Shown: positions 44,197-51,809 of the stretch, in pieces
How positions within the stretch are numbered: the stretch's first letter is position 1
Layout of the letters: each line of letters opens with the position of its first letter
NCBI GenBank assembly: GCA_018436095.1
Contig: JAHDMJ010000009.1
Span: 62,001-126,000 of the forward strand
Source: Clostridia bacterium
GTDB taxonomy: Bacteria; Bacillota; Peptococcia; DRI-13; UBA5745
Direction of reading: 5' to 3'
DNA length: 64,000 nt
Notes under the pieces: model-generated
The model's database searches: none
The model's input: the letters and a program-made list of their open reading frames with translations, nothing else
What the model was told of the DNA's origin: nothing
Translations under genes and position numbers: made by a program

Positions 44197-44383
44197 AACG
44201 CACAGAGGAAAGAAAAAAATTCACCCTTGAATTTTTTCTACTGAGGCGTTAGAACGAGGCGGTCTGCGGCATTCTCCATAGCTTTTAGCCTATATGCTGT
44301 CATCACATTCTCTTGCCTCGTTGAAACGCACAGAGGAAAGAAAAAAATTCACCCTTGAATTTTTTCTACTGAGGCGTTATAAT
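44150..44383 (+). repeat. Tandem hairpin-promoter repeat between ribF and rpsO
   Basis: Two copies of the element seen at 24.2 kb fill most of the 316-base gap 44197-44512. Features are TATAAT 44155-44160, GCCTCGTTGAAAC with CGCACAGAGGAAAG (44187-44212; 44315-44340), hairpin 44212-44223 with 44227-44238, GCGTTAGAAC (44246-44255), closing stem AACGAGGC/GCCTCGTT (44253-44260 with 44315-44322), and a last hairpin ending in CTGAGGCGTTATAAT (44383). TCATCA is conserved upstream of each GCCTCGTT. The stems pair with bases different from those at 24.2 kb, while GAAACGCACAGAGGAAAG is invariant. Confidence 0.8.
44355..44383 (+). promoter_or_regulatory. rpsO promoter within the repeat
   Basis: TTGAAT (44355-44360), 17-base spacer, TATAAT (44378-44383). 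The -35 and spacer form the right arm of the repeat hairpin, so hairpin and promoter overlap. The sister unit has TTGAAT (44227-44232) with a decayed TAGAAC (44250-44255). Confidence 0.8.
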
Positions 44384-44429
44384 TCAATACTGTCAATTGC
44401 TCTAAAAGCGAAAGCTTGAAGGAGCCTTA

Positions 44430-44474
44430 GCATTACCCGGTTTTACGAGTTACCGCCGTTTTACCTGGTATTGC
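44430..44474 (+). promoter_or_regulatory. Candidate rpsO (S15) leader structure
   Basis: GCATTACCCGG (44430-44440) pairs with CCTGGTATTGC (44464-44474) at nine of eleven positions, about 40 bases before rpsO. S15 autoregulates through leader structures in several bacteria; this stem could serve that role but was not matched to a known class. Confidence 0.4.
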
Positions 44475-44512
44475 CGGATGAATAAGGATAGGAAAAGAGA
44501 GGGGTATTAACC

Positions 44513-44782
44513 ATGGTAATGACAAAAGAATCAAAAACAGGTGTAATCGAAAAAAACCGGATTCACGAATCGGATACCGGTTCTCCCGAAGTGCAGATCG
44601 CCATTCTCACCGAACGCATCAACTACCTGACTGAGCATCTGAAGATCCATAAGAAGGATCATCATAGCCGCCGCGGTCTGTTGAAAATGGTCGGCGCTCG
44701 CCGGGGTCTGCTGAATTATGTCAAGAACAAAGACTATAACCGGTACAAAAACATTATCGAAGCTAACGGCATTCGCCGCTAA
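44513..44782 (+). CDS. rpsO: 30S ribosomal protein S15
   Basis: Primary 16S rRNA-binding protein of the small subunit. The 89 residues match the family throughout: [40 protein letters not shown] and [22 protein letters not shown] lies before ATG 44513; the third codon is another ATG. It is a single-gene unit with its own repeat-derived promoter and a strong terminator. Confidence 0.97.
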   Translation: MVMTKESKTGVIEKNRIHESDTGSPEVQIAILTERINYLTEHLKIHKKDHHSRRGLLKMVGARRGLLNYVKNKDYNRYKNIIEANGIRR

Positions 44783-44795
44783 GAAGGAAACCGGG

Positions 44796-44846
44796 GAGCT
44801 GTCGCAAATTGGTTTAATCAAACCAAAGGGCGGCAGTTCTTTTTTT
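44796..44846 (+). terminator. Terminator of rpsO
   Basis: GAGCTGTCGC (44796-44805) pairs with GCGGCAGTTC (44830-44839), an inner TTGGTTT/AAACCAA stem extends it, and seven T residues follow. Confidence 0.9.
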
Positions 44847-44940
44847 GTTCAAAAAATGATAGATTTAATAGGTTATGGGAAAGCTTACAGTTGAAAAACG
44901 TTTTGCGGGCTGCGGCAGTCCGGGTGATAGTCCTAAGTAG

Positions 44941-45400
44941 CTTAGGCGGCAGGCCACTGAAAAGTTGGCCATGCCCTTGCGGTTTATCCAAAATTGCAAG
45001 TTTAAAGTGTGCTTCTCTTTAGGGCAGTGTCAATTTATTGATTTGCGTACTAAATACAGTGATGGATTAGTTGTGTAGTGGCGGAAAGTGGTAACCTAAT
45101 ACTTTAAACTCGCAATTTTGTCTATTTTTTCAGTGGCCTCCTTAGGCGGAGGTTATGGGGTGCAAAATTTCAGGTTTGTCCCCCTTTGCTAAGGCTAACT
45201 GAGCAAAATTGCAGATTTGTGACCTCCAAATCATTGCTTGTAACAGATCTGGCCCGAAAATGGGGTGAAAACCCTATTCCCATAACCCAAAACACATTCT
45301 ACAAACCTGCATTTTTGCACAAAAGGCATAGAAAATCTTTACAAACCTGCAATTTTGCTCAAAGCTACCCGGCGGCAGATACAAACCTGCAATTTTGAGC
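44941..45400. repeat. Interspersed CAAAA-core repeat cluster E (7 copies)
   Basis: The 839-base gap 44783-45621 has no credible gene. Copies: forward 44988-45012, inverted 45101-45120, forward 45160-45180 and 45194-45220, inverted 45301-45320, 45341-45360 and 45381-45400. Two nested modules are visible. In the first, GGCCACTGAAAA (44952-44963) pairs with 45127-45138 outside a 19/20 match between 44989-45008 and 45101-45120. In the second, two forward copies face three inverted copies of ACAAACCTGCA(A/T)TTTTG. GCTAACTGAGCAAAA at 45194 is identical to that at 690. Beyond 45400 the gap holds only a short AAGCAAACAATG duplication and the pnp promoter. Confidence 0.8.
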
Positions 45401-45545
45401 ATGGGTCCGGCTTTGAACAGCAAAGGGCTAAGCAAACAATGACGAAGCAAACAATGGCTAAGCCTGTAAGCTTTGTTCCACTGCCGGGAGAAAGCGGCAA
45501 AGTGGCAAAGCGGCGGCGCCTTCTTTCATTTATTTTAAATTACAA

Positions 45546-45574
45546 TTGCGGAAATCATAATCAACGTGTACAAT
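45546..45574 (+). promoter_or_regulatory. pnp promoter
   Basis: TTGCGG (45546-45551) and TACAAT (45569-45574) with a 17-base spacer, about 50 bases before the start. Confidence 0.7.
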
Positions 45575-45621
45575 ACGATTTAGAACAAAAAGAGACAGAA
45601 AGAAAATGGAGGAAATGTAAT

Positions 45622-47742
45622 ATGCCTTATAGTGATGCAACGGTGTTGCGAAAGGAGATGGAGCTGGCAGGGCGGACCTTAAGCCTGGAAACAGGCCGTC
45701 TGGCAAAACAGGCCGGCGGCGCCGTAATGGCCCGCTACGGCGATACCTGTGTACTGGTCAGCGCCACCGCTTCAAAATCCATCAGGGAGGGTATCGATTT
45801 TTTCCCTCTGGCAGTGGAGTATGAAGAAAAAATGTATTCCGTGGGTAAGATTCCCGGCGGATTTATCAAAAGAGAAGGACGGCCCAGCGAAAAAGCCATT
45901 TTATCGGCCCGGCTTATTGACCGGCCCATCCGGCCTTTGTTCCCTGAGGGCTTCCGCAATGAAGTTCAGGTAGTAGCTACCGTATTTAGTGTAGAGCAGG
46001 ACAATCCCCCGGAGATTCTGGCGGGTATCGGCGCGGCCGCCGCTTTGCATATTTCCAATATACCTTTCGACGGACCTACAGCTACGGTAGCGGTAGGTCT
46101 CATCGACGATGAGTTTATCTTAAATCCCACTTTGGCCCAAAACGACGAAAGCATGTTAAACCTGACGGTGGCCGGTACTGCCGATGCCATCATGATGGTG
46201 GAGGCCGGCGCTAAAGAGGTGTCCGAGGAAGCTTGCCTGGACGCCATGATGTTTGGCCATGACGCCATCAAAAAAATCACGGCTTTTATTAAAGAGTTCC
46301 GTCAAGAAGCCTTAGCTATGGGACTGGCCAAAGAAAAAATGGTACCGGTGCTGGCGGCTTTTGATCCGGAGCTGGCAGCGGCGGTCCGGGGCTTTGCCGA
46401 AGCCGATATGCTGACCGCTTTGCGGACGCCGGAAAAACTGGCCCGGGAAGCGGCTGTGGATCAGGTGAAAGTTTCTACTATGGAAAAATTCATCGAAGAA
46501 TTCCCCGAACGGGCCAAAGAGATTGCTGCTATCCTGGAGGATATTGAGAAGGATCATGTCCGCCGGCTGATCAGCATTGATAAAATTCGGCCTGACGGCA
46601 GGGCCACCGATGAAATTCGGCCCATTAAAGTAGAGGCCGGCGTATTGCCCCGGACTCACGGCAGCGGCTTATTTACCCGGGGTCAAACCCAGGTTCTTAA
46701 TGTCACTACCTTAGGTTCTTCCAGCGAGGATCAGCTTCTTGACGGTCTTGGCGTTGAGACTTCCAAGCGCTATATGCATCACTATAATTTCCCTCCTTAC
46801 AGCGTAGGGGAGACCAGGCCCATGAGAGGTCCCGGACGCCGGGAAATCGGCCACGGCGCATTGGCTGAACGGGCTTTGGAGCCTATGATACCTTCCCTGG
46901 AGGAGTTTCCTTACACGATCCGGCTGGTTTCCGAAGTCTTGGAATCCAACGGCTCCTCATCTATGGCCTCCGTTTGCGGCAGCACCATTTCTTTGATGGA
47001 TGCCGGTGTTCCCATTAAGCGGCCGGTGGCCGGTATCGCCATGGGCCTGATCAAGGAAGGCGAATATTACACGATTCTTAGCGATATCCAGGGCCTGGAA
47101 GATCACCACGGCGATATGGACTTCAAAGTGGCAGGTACGGCTCAGGGCGTTACCGCTTTGCAGATGGACATCAAGGTAGACGGCTTGTCCAGGGAAATTC
47201 TGGCCGATGCCTTGGCTCAGGCCAAGAAAGGCCGTATGCATATCATGGAGAAGATCCTGGAAGTTATCGGCAAGCCCCGTCCGGAAATGTCGCCTTTTGC
47301 GCCCAGAATTCTTACCATGACCATCGATCCCGATAAGATTCGGGAAGTCATCGGACCAGGCGGTAAAGTGATTAAAAAGATCATTGAGGAAACCGGCGTC
47401 AAGATTGACATCGAAGACAGCGGCCTGGTGATGATTGCCACCAGCGATGCGGCAGCAGGGGAACGGGCTATGCAAATCGTCCGTGACCTGACCAGGGAAG
47501 TGGAAGTCGGCGAAGTTTATACAGGGAAGGTCACCAGAATCATGAATTTCGGGGCTTTCGTGGAAGTTTTACCCGGCAAGGAAGGCCTGGTTCACATTTC
47601 CCACCTGGCAGAAGAACGGGTTAACAAGGTTGAGGATGTAGTCAATGTAGGCGATATCATCACGGTTAAAGTGACGGAAATCGACAGACAGGGCAGAGTC
47701 AATCTTTCCCGCAAGGAAGTTTTACGCCAGGAAAAAAAATAA
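45622..47742 (+). CDS. pnp: Polyribonucleotide nucleotidyltransferase (PNPase)
   Basis: Phosphorolytic 3'-5' exoribonuclease of mRNA decay. The start at 45622 ([20 protein letters not shown]) follows GGAGG by nine bases; longer in-frame extensions run into the repeat region and the promoter. The 706 residues contain two RNase PH domains ([57 protein letters not shown]), a KH domain ([20 protein letters not shown]) and a C-terminal S1 domain ([20 protein letters not shown]). Together with RNase J and RNase Y encoded nearby it forms the core Firmicute RNA-decay set. Confidence 0.97.
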   Translation: MPYSDATVLRKEMELAGRTLSLETGRLAKQAGGAVMARYGDTCVLVSATASKSIREGIDFFPLAVEYEEKMYSVGKIPGGFIKREGRPSEKAILSARLIDRPIRPLFPEGFRNEVQVVATVFSVEQDNPPEILAGIGAAAALHISNIPFDGPTATVAVGLIDDEFILNPTLAQNDESMLNLTVAGTADAIMMVEAGAKEVSEEACLDAMMFGHDAIKKITAFIKEFRQEALAMGLAKEKMVPVLAAFDPELAAAVRGFAEADMLTALRTPEKLAREAAVDQVKVSTMEKFIEEFPERAKEIAAILEDIEKDHVRRLISIDKIRPDGRATDEIRPIKVEAGVLPRTHGSGLFTRGQTQVLNVTTLGSSSEDQLLDGLGVETSKRYMHHYNFPPYSVGETRPMRGPGRREIGHGALAERALEPMIPSLEEFPYTIRLVSEVLESNGSSSMASVCGSTISLMDAGVPIKRPVAGIAMGLIKEGEYYTILSDIQGLEDHHGDMDFKVAGTAQGVTALQMDIKVDGLSREILADALAQAKKGRMHIMEKILEVIGKPRPEMSPFAPRILTMTIDPDKIREVIGPGGKVIKKIIEETGVKIDIEDSGLVMIATSDAAAGERAMQIVRDLTREVEVGEVYTGKVTRIMNFGAFVEVLPGKEGLVHISHLAEERVNKVEDVVNVGDIITVKVTEIDRQGRVNLSRKEVLRQEKK

Positions 47743-47778
47743 GTCCAGCGGGCAATTTAAACCAGCCTGCCAAAAGAT

Positions 47779-47824
47779 CAAATTAACGAAAAGGGAGCAA
47801 TGCTGCTCCCCTTTCGTTAATTTG
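47779..47824. terminator. Long symmetric hairpin after pnp
   Basis: CAAATTAACGAAAAGGGAGC pairs almost perfectly with GCTCCCCTTTCGTTAATTTG around a short loop. There is no long T run, so it may be a terminator of moderate strength or a 3' stabiliser for pnp mRNA. Confidence 0.65.
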
Positions 47825-47900
47825 GAGATATAGACATAAGCTTATCCCTGCATAATGACGCCGTCTCACCCATAAAATGGGGAAAGAAGGGGGCGTTATT

Positions 47901-48614
47901 ATGCGCATTTGTTTATGGGAAAAAAGAAAAGTCAGGCTGACGGCGGCCGCCCTAGTGGCAATTTTAATCCTATGCATAGCCGCCAGTATCATGTGGTTGG
48001 CTGCAGCAGCCGACAATCCTGTCGTTGCTCCGATTTATCAGGCGCCGGCGGGAAAAAACCTGGTGGCTTTGATGATTAACGTAGATTGGGGCGAAGAAAT
48101 TTTACCGGCTATGCTGGAGGCTTTGGCCAAAGAAAAAATCAAGGCCACCTTTTTTATCAGCGGCCGCTTTGCGGAACGTCAGGCAGAGATGGTCAGGACA
48201 ATTGCCGCCGCCGGCCATGAAATTGCCAATCACGGCTATTCCCATCCTCATGTGGATCGGTTGAGTATCAACGAAAATCAAAACGAGATAATAAAAACCA
48301 GCGAGGCTTTAAAAGCGGCAGGGGTCACGGAAAGCCCCTATTTCGCCACACCTTACGGCGAAAAAAAAGAGCATGTGATTCAGGCTGCGGAAGCCTTGAA
48401 TTATAAAGTTATTTTCTGGACCTTGGATACGGTGGACTGGAAAGAGCCTTCCGTAGACACTATACTGCAGCGGATTGTGCCTAAGGCAGCAGACGGCACT
48501 TTAATTCTGGCCCACCCCAAAGCCTGTACCGTAGACGCTATACCCGGTCTGGCTGCCGGTATCCGGGAAAAGGGGCTGGAATTTGCCTCCCTCAGTGATA
48601 TATTGGCAGAATGA
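47901..48614 (+). CDS. YlxY-type polysaccharide deacetylase-like protein
   Basis: A 237-residue exported protein: signal or anchor (TAAALVAILILCIAASIMWL) and a NodB-like domain. The first metal motif reads MINVDWGEE instead of the usual TFDDG, keeping one Asp; ATFFISGRF and the histidine motif NHGYSHPHVDRL are normal, and LILAHPKACTVDAI is near the end. The same altered motif style occurs in YlxY, which follows pnpA in Bacillus, so synteny supports the call; activity as a deacetylase is uncertain. The ATG at 47901 lies seven bases after AAGGGGG. It is probably cotranscribed with the next gene. Confidence 0.88.
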   Translation: MRICLWEKRKVRLTAAALVAILILCIAASIMWLAAAADNPVVAPIYQAPAGKNLVALMINVDWGEEILPAMLEALAKEKIKATFFISGRFAERQAEMVRTIAAAGHEIANHGYSHPHVDRLSINENQNEIIKTSEALKAAGVTESPYFATPYGEKKEHVIQAAEALNYKVIFWTLDTVDWKEPSVDTILQRIVPKAADGTLILAHPKACTVDAIPGLAAGIREKGLEFASLSDILAE

Positions 48615-48624
48615 GGTAGTAAAA

Positions 48625-49578
48625 ATGGCGAAAAGCGTTCATACTACCTTTAAGGTTTTGGGAATCCTGCTATTTTTGTTCTTGTTGCTCTATTTTTTCT
48701 GGCCCTTAGCAGGGCCGGAAACGGAGACGGAGGCGGCTGCGGTAGCTGTTCAGGAGCCTGAGGCAGCGGGGGCGCCGGAGAGTATTCCCGTCCGTTCCAA
48801 AGCTTACGCCGTCATCGACGGCGCCGGCGGTCAGATCCTTTATGCACAGGAGTGCTATGAACCTCTGCCTCCGGCCAGCACCACAAAGGTACTGACAGCC
48901 ATCACCGCCCTGGATTCGGCGGCAAGCACAGAGCAATTGATTACCGTCAGTGCCCGGGCGGCCAAAACTGGAGAAGCTACCGTGCATTTAAGGGAAAATG
49001 ATGTGCTGACTCTGGAGGAGCTGCTTTATGGCGCCATGCTGGAATCCGGCAATGATGCTTGTGTGGCCATTGCCGAAGGTCTGGCCCCCAGTGAGGAGGA
49101 GTTTGTGGCCCGGATGAACCTGAAGGCTTTTACTTTAGGAGCTTACCGGACACGGTTTTATAACACCAACGGCCTGCCTGATCCTTTGCATGTAAGCTGT
49201 GCTGCGGATTTGGCCTTGATTGCCCGCTATGCTTTAGCAAATCCCACCTTTGCGGAAATTGTAAAAACCCAGAATCATACCATGAGCTGGGTAGAACCCG
49301 AGAGAAAACTGCGGCTGAAAAACCTCAACCTCCTTCTTTGGCTGGATACCAGGATTACCGGCGTGAAAACCGGCAGCACCAAAGCCGCCGGCCGCTGCCT
49401 GGTGGGTTCTATCGATATTGAGGGCCGTCAATTAATCGGGGTAGTGTTGAATTCTCAGGACCGTTATAGGGATATGCAAGCTTTGTTTAGCCACGGCAAT
49501 CAAAAACTGACGGGAGATGCGCCGGTGTGGACAGTACCGGTTTGGCGGGAACCGGATCAAGTGCTGATCCCGGATTAA
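48625..49578 (+). CDS. D-alanyl-D-alanine carboxypeptidase (S11, DacF-like)
   Basis: Penicillin-binding serine peptidase that trims the terminal D-Ala of peptidoglycan. A short cytoplasmic N-terminus and hydrophobic anchor (VLGILLFLFLLLYFFWPL) precede the catalytic domain with its three motifs: SxxK in PASTTKVLTAI, SGN in LESGNDACVAIAEG and KTG in GVKTGSTKAAGRCLVGS. At 317 residues it lacks the long C-terminal domain of DacA. ATG 48625 follows GAGGTAGTAAAA. It lies between the deacetylase and M16 peptidase genes, suggesting a sporulation- or growth-linked wall role. Confidence 0.92.
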   Translation: MAKSVHTTFKVLGILLFLFLLLYFFWPLAGPETETEAAAVAVQEPEAAGAPESIPVRSKAYAVIDGAGGQILYAQECYEPLPPASTTKVLTAITALDSAASTEQLITVSARAAKTGEATVHLRENDVLTLEELLYGAMLESGNDACVAIAEGLAPSEEEFVARMNLKAFTLGAYRTRFYNTNGLPDPLHVSCAADLALIARYALANPTFAEIVKTQNHTMSWVEPERKLRLKNLNLLLWLDTRITGVKTGSTKAAGRCLVGSIDIEGRQLIGVVLNSQDRYRDMQALFSHGNQKLTGDAPVWTVPVWREPDQVLIPD

Positions 49579-49631
49579 GGTCCGGGATCAGTCTGAAGGT
49601 TTATCAAAAAGGGGAAGGACTGATTACTATT

Positions 49632-50870
49632 ATGGTACAAGCAGCAGATATTCGTCTGCATACGATGGCAAACGGCATTAGAATTATTTCCGAAAAGATC
49701 GAAGGAGTCCGTTCCTGCTCCCTGGGTATTTGGGTAGGTACCGGCTCCCGTATGGAGCAACCTGGGGAGGAAGGCATTACTCATTTTATTGAGCATCTGT
49801 TGTTTAAAGGCACGGAAAAACGCTCAGCCAGGGCTATTGCCGAATCTTTGGATTCCGTAGGCGGTAATCTTAACGCTTTTACGGCCAAGGAAATGACCTG
49901 CTACTATGCCAGGGTCATGGGAGAGCATTTGCCTTTGGCGGTGGACGTGCTTACGGATATGCTTTTTCATTCCACGTTCAAAAAAGAGGCTATGGACAAA
50001 GAACGGGGCGTAATCAAAGAAGAAATCAGCATGTATGAAGACTCTCCCGACGAATTGATCCATGACGTTTTCCTTTCATCGGCCTGGCCGGATAATCCCT
50101 TAGGCAAGCCGATTCTTGGCACTGCCGCCTCCCTGGATAACATTGACCGGGATTTGGTGGTGAATTATATCAAGCGGCAGTATGTGCCTGAACGCATCGT
50201 GGTCTCCTGCGCCGGCAGCCTGGAGCACGATCAGATATTGGAGCTGTTGACTCCCATATTCGGCCAGATGCAGCCGGCAAAACAGCCGCCCCTGATTCCG
50301 GCGCCTGCCGCCTTATCGGGTAAAACCGCCCATGTAAAAAAAGACACGGGCCAGATGCAGATCTGCCTTGGTACAAGGGGTATTTCCATCGCAGACGACC
50401 GCAACTATCCTCTTTATATCTTAAACAATGTATTAGGAGGGGGCCTGTCCTCCCGGCTGGTTCAGTCTATCCGGGAAGAACGGGGTATGGCCTATTCCAC
50501 CTATTCTTTCAACAGCGCTTTTTCCGACGCCGGTATATTTGCTTTATACGCCGGTACATCGCCTCAGACGGCGGAGACGGTCATTAGTTTGCTCCGCCAG
50601 GAAATGGAACAGATTATGAAAGAAGGAATTACGGCCGAGGAGCTAAACAGAGCTAAGGAACAGGTGCGGGGCAGTTTGTTTATGGGACTGGAAAGTGTAA
50701 GCAACCGCATGAACCGCTTAGGCCGCAACCTGCTTTTGCTGGATAAGGTCATCCCGCCGGAGGCCACCATGGAAAAGGTGGCGGCAGTAACCTTGGAGGA
50801 TATCCCCCGGTTGGCGGAGTATTTGTTTGTGGAGCCCCATGTATTGGCTACTATAGGGCCCTCCGAATAA
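49632..50870 (+). CDS. M16 family zinc peptidase (MlpA/YmxG-like)
   Basis: A 412-residue soluble processing-peptidase-like protein. The inverted zinc motif HxxEH is in HFIEHLLFKGTEKRSA (about residue 54), with the downstream Glu in ERGVIKEEISMYEDSPDEL; the C-terminal half carries the R/Y-type GLSSRLVQSIREERGMAYST motif. The Bacillus counterpart lies in the same neighbourhood after pnpA-ylxY. ATG 49632 was chosen because the frame upstream overlaps the carboxypeptidase gene; GGGGAAGG is the likely binding site. Physiological substrates are not known. Confidence 0.92.
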   Translation: MVQAADIRLHTMANGIRIISEKIEGVRSCSLGIWVGTGSRMEQPGEEGITHFIEHLLFKGTEKRSARAIAESLDSVGGNLNAFTAKEMTCYYARVMGEHLPLAVDVLTDMLFHSTFKKEAMDKERGVIKEEISMYEDSPDELIHDVFLSSAWPDNPLGKPILGTAASLDNIDRDLVVNYIKRQYVPERIVVSCAGSLEHDQILELLTPIFGQMQPAKQPPLIPAPAALSGKTAHVKKDTGQMQICLGTRGISIADDRNYPLYILNNVLGGGLSSRLVQSIREERGMAYSTYSFNSAFSDAGIFALYAGTSPQTAETVISLLRQEMEQIMKEGITAEELNRAKEQVRGSLFMGLESVSNRMNRLGRNLLLLDKVIPPEATMEKVAAVTLEDIPRLAEYLFVEPHVLATIGPSE

Positions 50871-50976
50871 AAAAAGCGGGAACCAGGCGGCTAAAGCTGC
50901 CGCAGTCATTTATTTGCCGTCATGAAGGGGCAGGCCGGCGCATATAGTTTCTTAAGTGATAGAGGGAGGGAACTAT

Positions 50977-51321
50977 ATGCTGCCAACACTGCTTTTTTGG
51001 CTGGTTATGCTGACCTGCATTTTCTTGTCTTTATGGATTCGCAGCCGGAGGCTAAGGCGTTTTTGGCGCTATACCGGAGGGGAAGCAGCCGGCGAACAAG
51101 TATTTTCTCCCATTGCCCAAGCTTTGGGCAACCTGCTTTCGGCAGCCGGCGGCATCTATTTGTCGGGCCAGTTGCTGGTTGAATTCCTCAAGCTGCCGGA
51201 AATACCCCAGATTGTCTGGCAAGGTACTTCCGTGGACCTGCTGGCTCTGCTGTCCCTTTGGGCCGCTATTTTGCAGCCTTTCTTTATGTGGCTTGTGGGT
51301 TTGTTCCGGCGCAAGTCCTGA
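50977..51321 (+). CDS. Small membrane protein of unknown function
   Basis: A 114-residue protein with a hydrophobic N-terminal helix (LPTLLFWLVMLTCIFLSLWI), a basic stretch (RSRRLRRFWRY), a second weakly hydrophobic region (about 48-65) and a C-terminal helix (LALLSLWAAILQPFFMWLVG). ATG 50977 follows GGGAGGG by six bases. I do not recognise a family. It lies between the M16 peptidase and YmxH genes and may be part of the same sporulation-linked group. Confidence 0.75.
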   Translation: MLPTLLFWLVMLTCIFLSLWIRSRRLRRFWRYTGGEAAGEQVFSPIAQALGNLLSAAGGIYLSGQLLVEFLKLPEIPQIVWQGTSVDLLALLSLWAAILQPFFMWLVGLFRRKS

Positions 51322-51363
51322 TTGATACCGCCTGCAGAAGGTTTTGGATACGGGAGGATACGA

Positions 51364-51615
51364 ATGAGATTAAGTGAGTTAATCGGCAAAGATATTATTA
51401 ATTTGCAAAATGGCGGCCGCTTAGGCATGGCGGCGGATTCCGACCTGCTGATTCAGGAGGAAACGGGAATCATCGAATCGATTATTTTGCCGGGGCGGGG
51501 CAGTTTTCTCGGCCTCTGGGAAAAGGACGCCCTGACGGTGCCTTGGAGCGCCGTAAAGAAAATCGGTTCGGAAGTCATCATCATGGATCTGGATGAAACC
51601 ATACCGAGACGCTGA
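51364..51615 (+). CDS. ymxH: YlmC/YmxH family sporulation protein (PRC-barrel)
   Basis: An 83-residue PRC-barrel protein starting MRLSELIGKDIINLQNGGRL, with VPWSAVKKIGSEVIIMDLDE at the end. The family is limited to spore-forming Firmicutes; in Bacillus ymxH follows the M16 peptidase gene, matching this place. ATG 51364 follows GGGAGG. The molecular role is unknown. Confidence 0.9.
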   Translation: MRLSELIGKDIINLQNGGRLGMAADSDLLIQEETGIIESIILPGRGSFLGLWEKDALTVPWSAVKKIGSEVIIMDLDETIPRR

Positions 51616-51616
51616 C

Positions 51617-51645
51617 TTGCTATTTGTCAGTGAATCGAATATAAT
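51617..51645 (+). promoter_or_regulatory. Promoter of the RNase J gene
   Basis: TTGCTA (51617-51622) and TATAAT (51640-51645) with a 17-base spacer, immediately after ymxH. Confidence 0.7.
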
Positions 51646-51694
51646 AGCAAATGATGAGCGTTGATCGGTTTATTGAATGGCGTAGGACTGCATT

Positions 51695-51749
51695 GGCACT
51701 TCGCGGAAAGTGCCTTAATTTTGTTGTTGGCCCTTACCGGGCAAACAAC
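51695..51749 (+). promoter_or_regulatory. Two-hairpin leader of the RNase J mRNA
   Basis: GGCACTT/AAGTGCC (51695-51714) and GTTGTT with GCCC pairing GGGC and AACAAC (51723-51749) form consecutive stems between promoter and start codon. Such 5' structures often protect or expose an mRNA to RNase J or Y, so autoregulation by the encoded nuclease is plausible. Confidence 0.5.
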
Positions 51750-51809
51750 AGTATATATCTGTACAAAAAAGTAAAAAATTATAACCGGACAGGTTAAGGA
51801 GGTTATTTA

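Noticed and set aside
44187-44212. Possible c-di-GMP (GEMM-I) riboswitch from CGCACAGAGGAAAG
   Set aside because: Only the CGCACAG start resembles GEMM-I; the GAAA-loop receptor and GGGACGCAAAGC partner are absent.
45420-45470. Tandem AAGCAAACAATG duplication before pnp
   Set aside because: Only two copies, short, and without links to the other repeat families; likely simple slippage.
45355-45621. N-terminal extension of PNPase by 89 residues
   Set aside because: It would be encoded by repeat copies and the pnp promoter itself; the ATG at 45622 has a good binding site and matches the family start.
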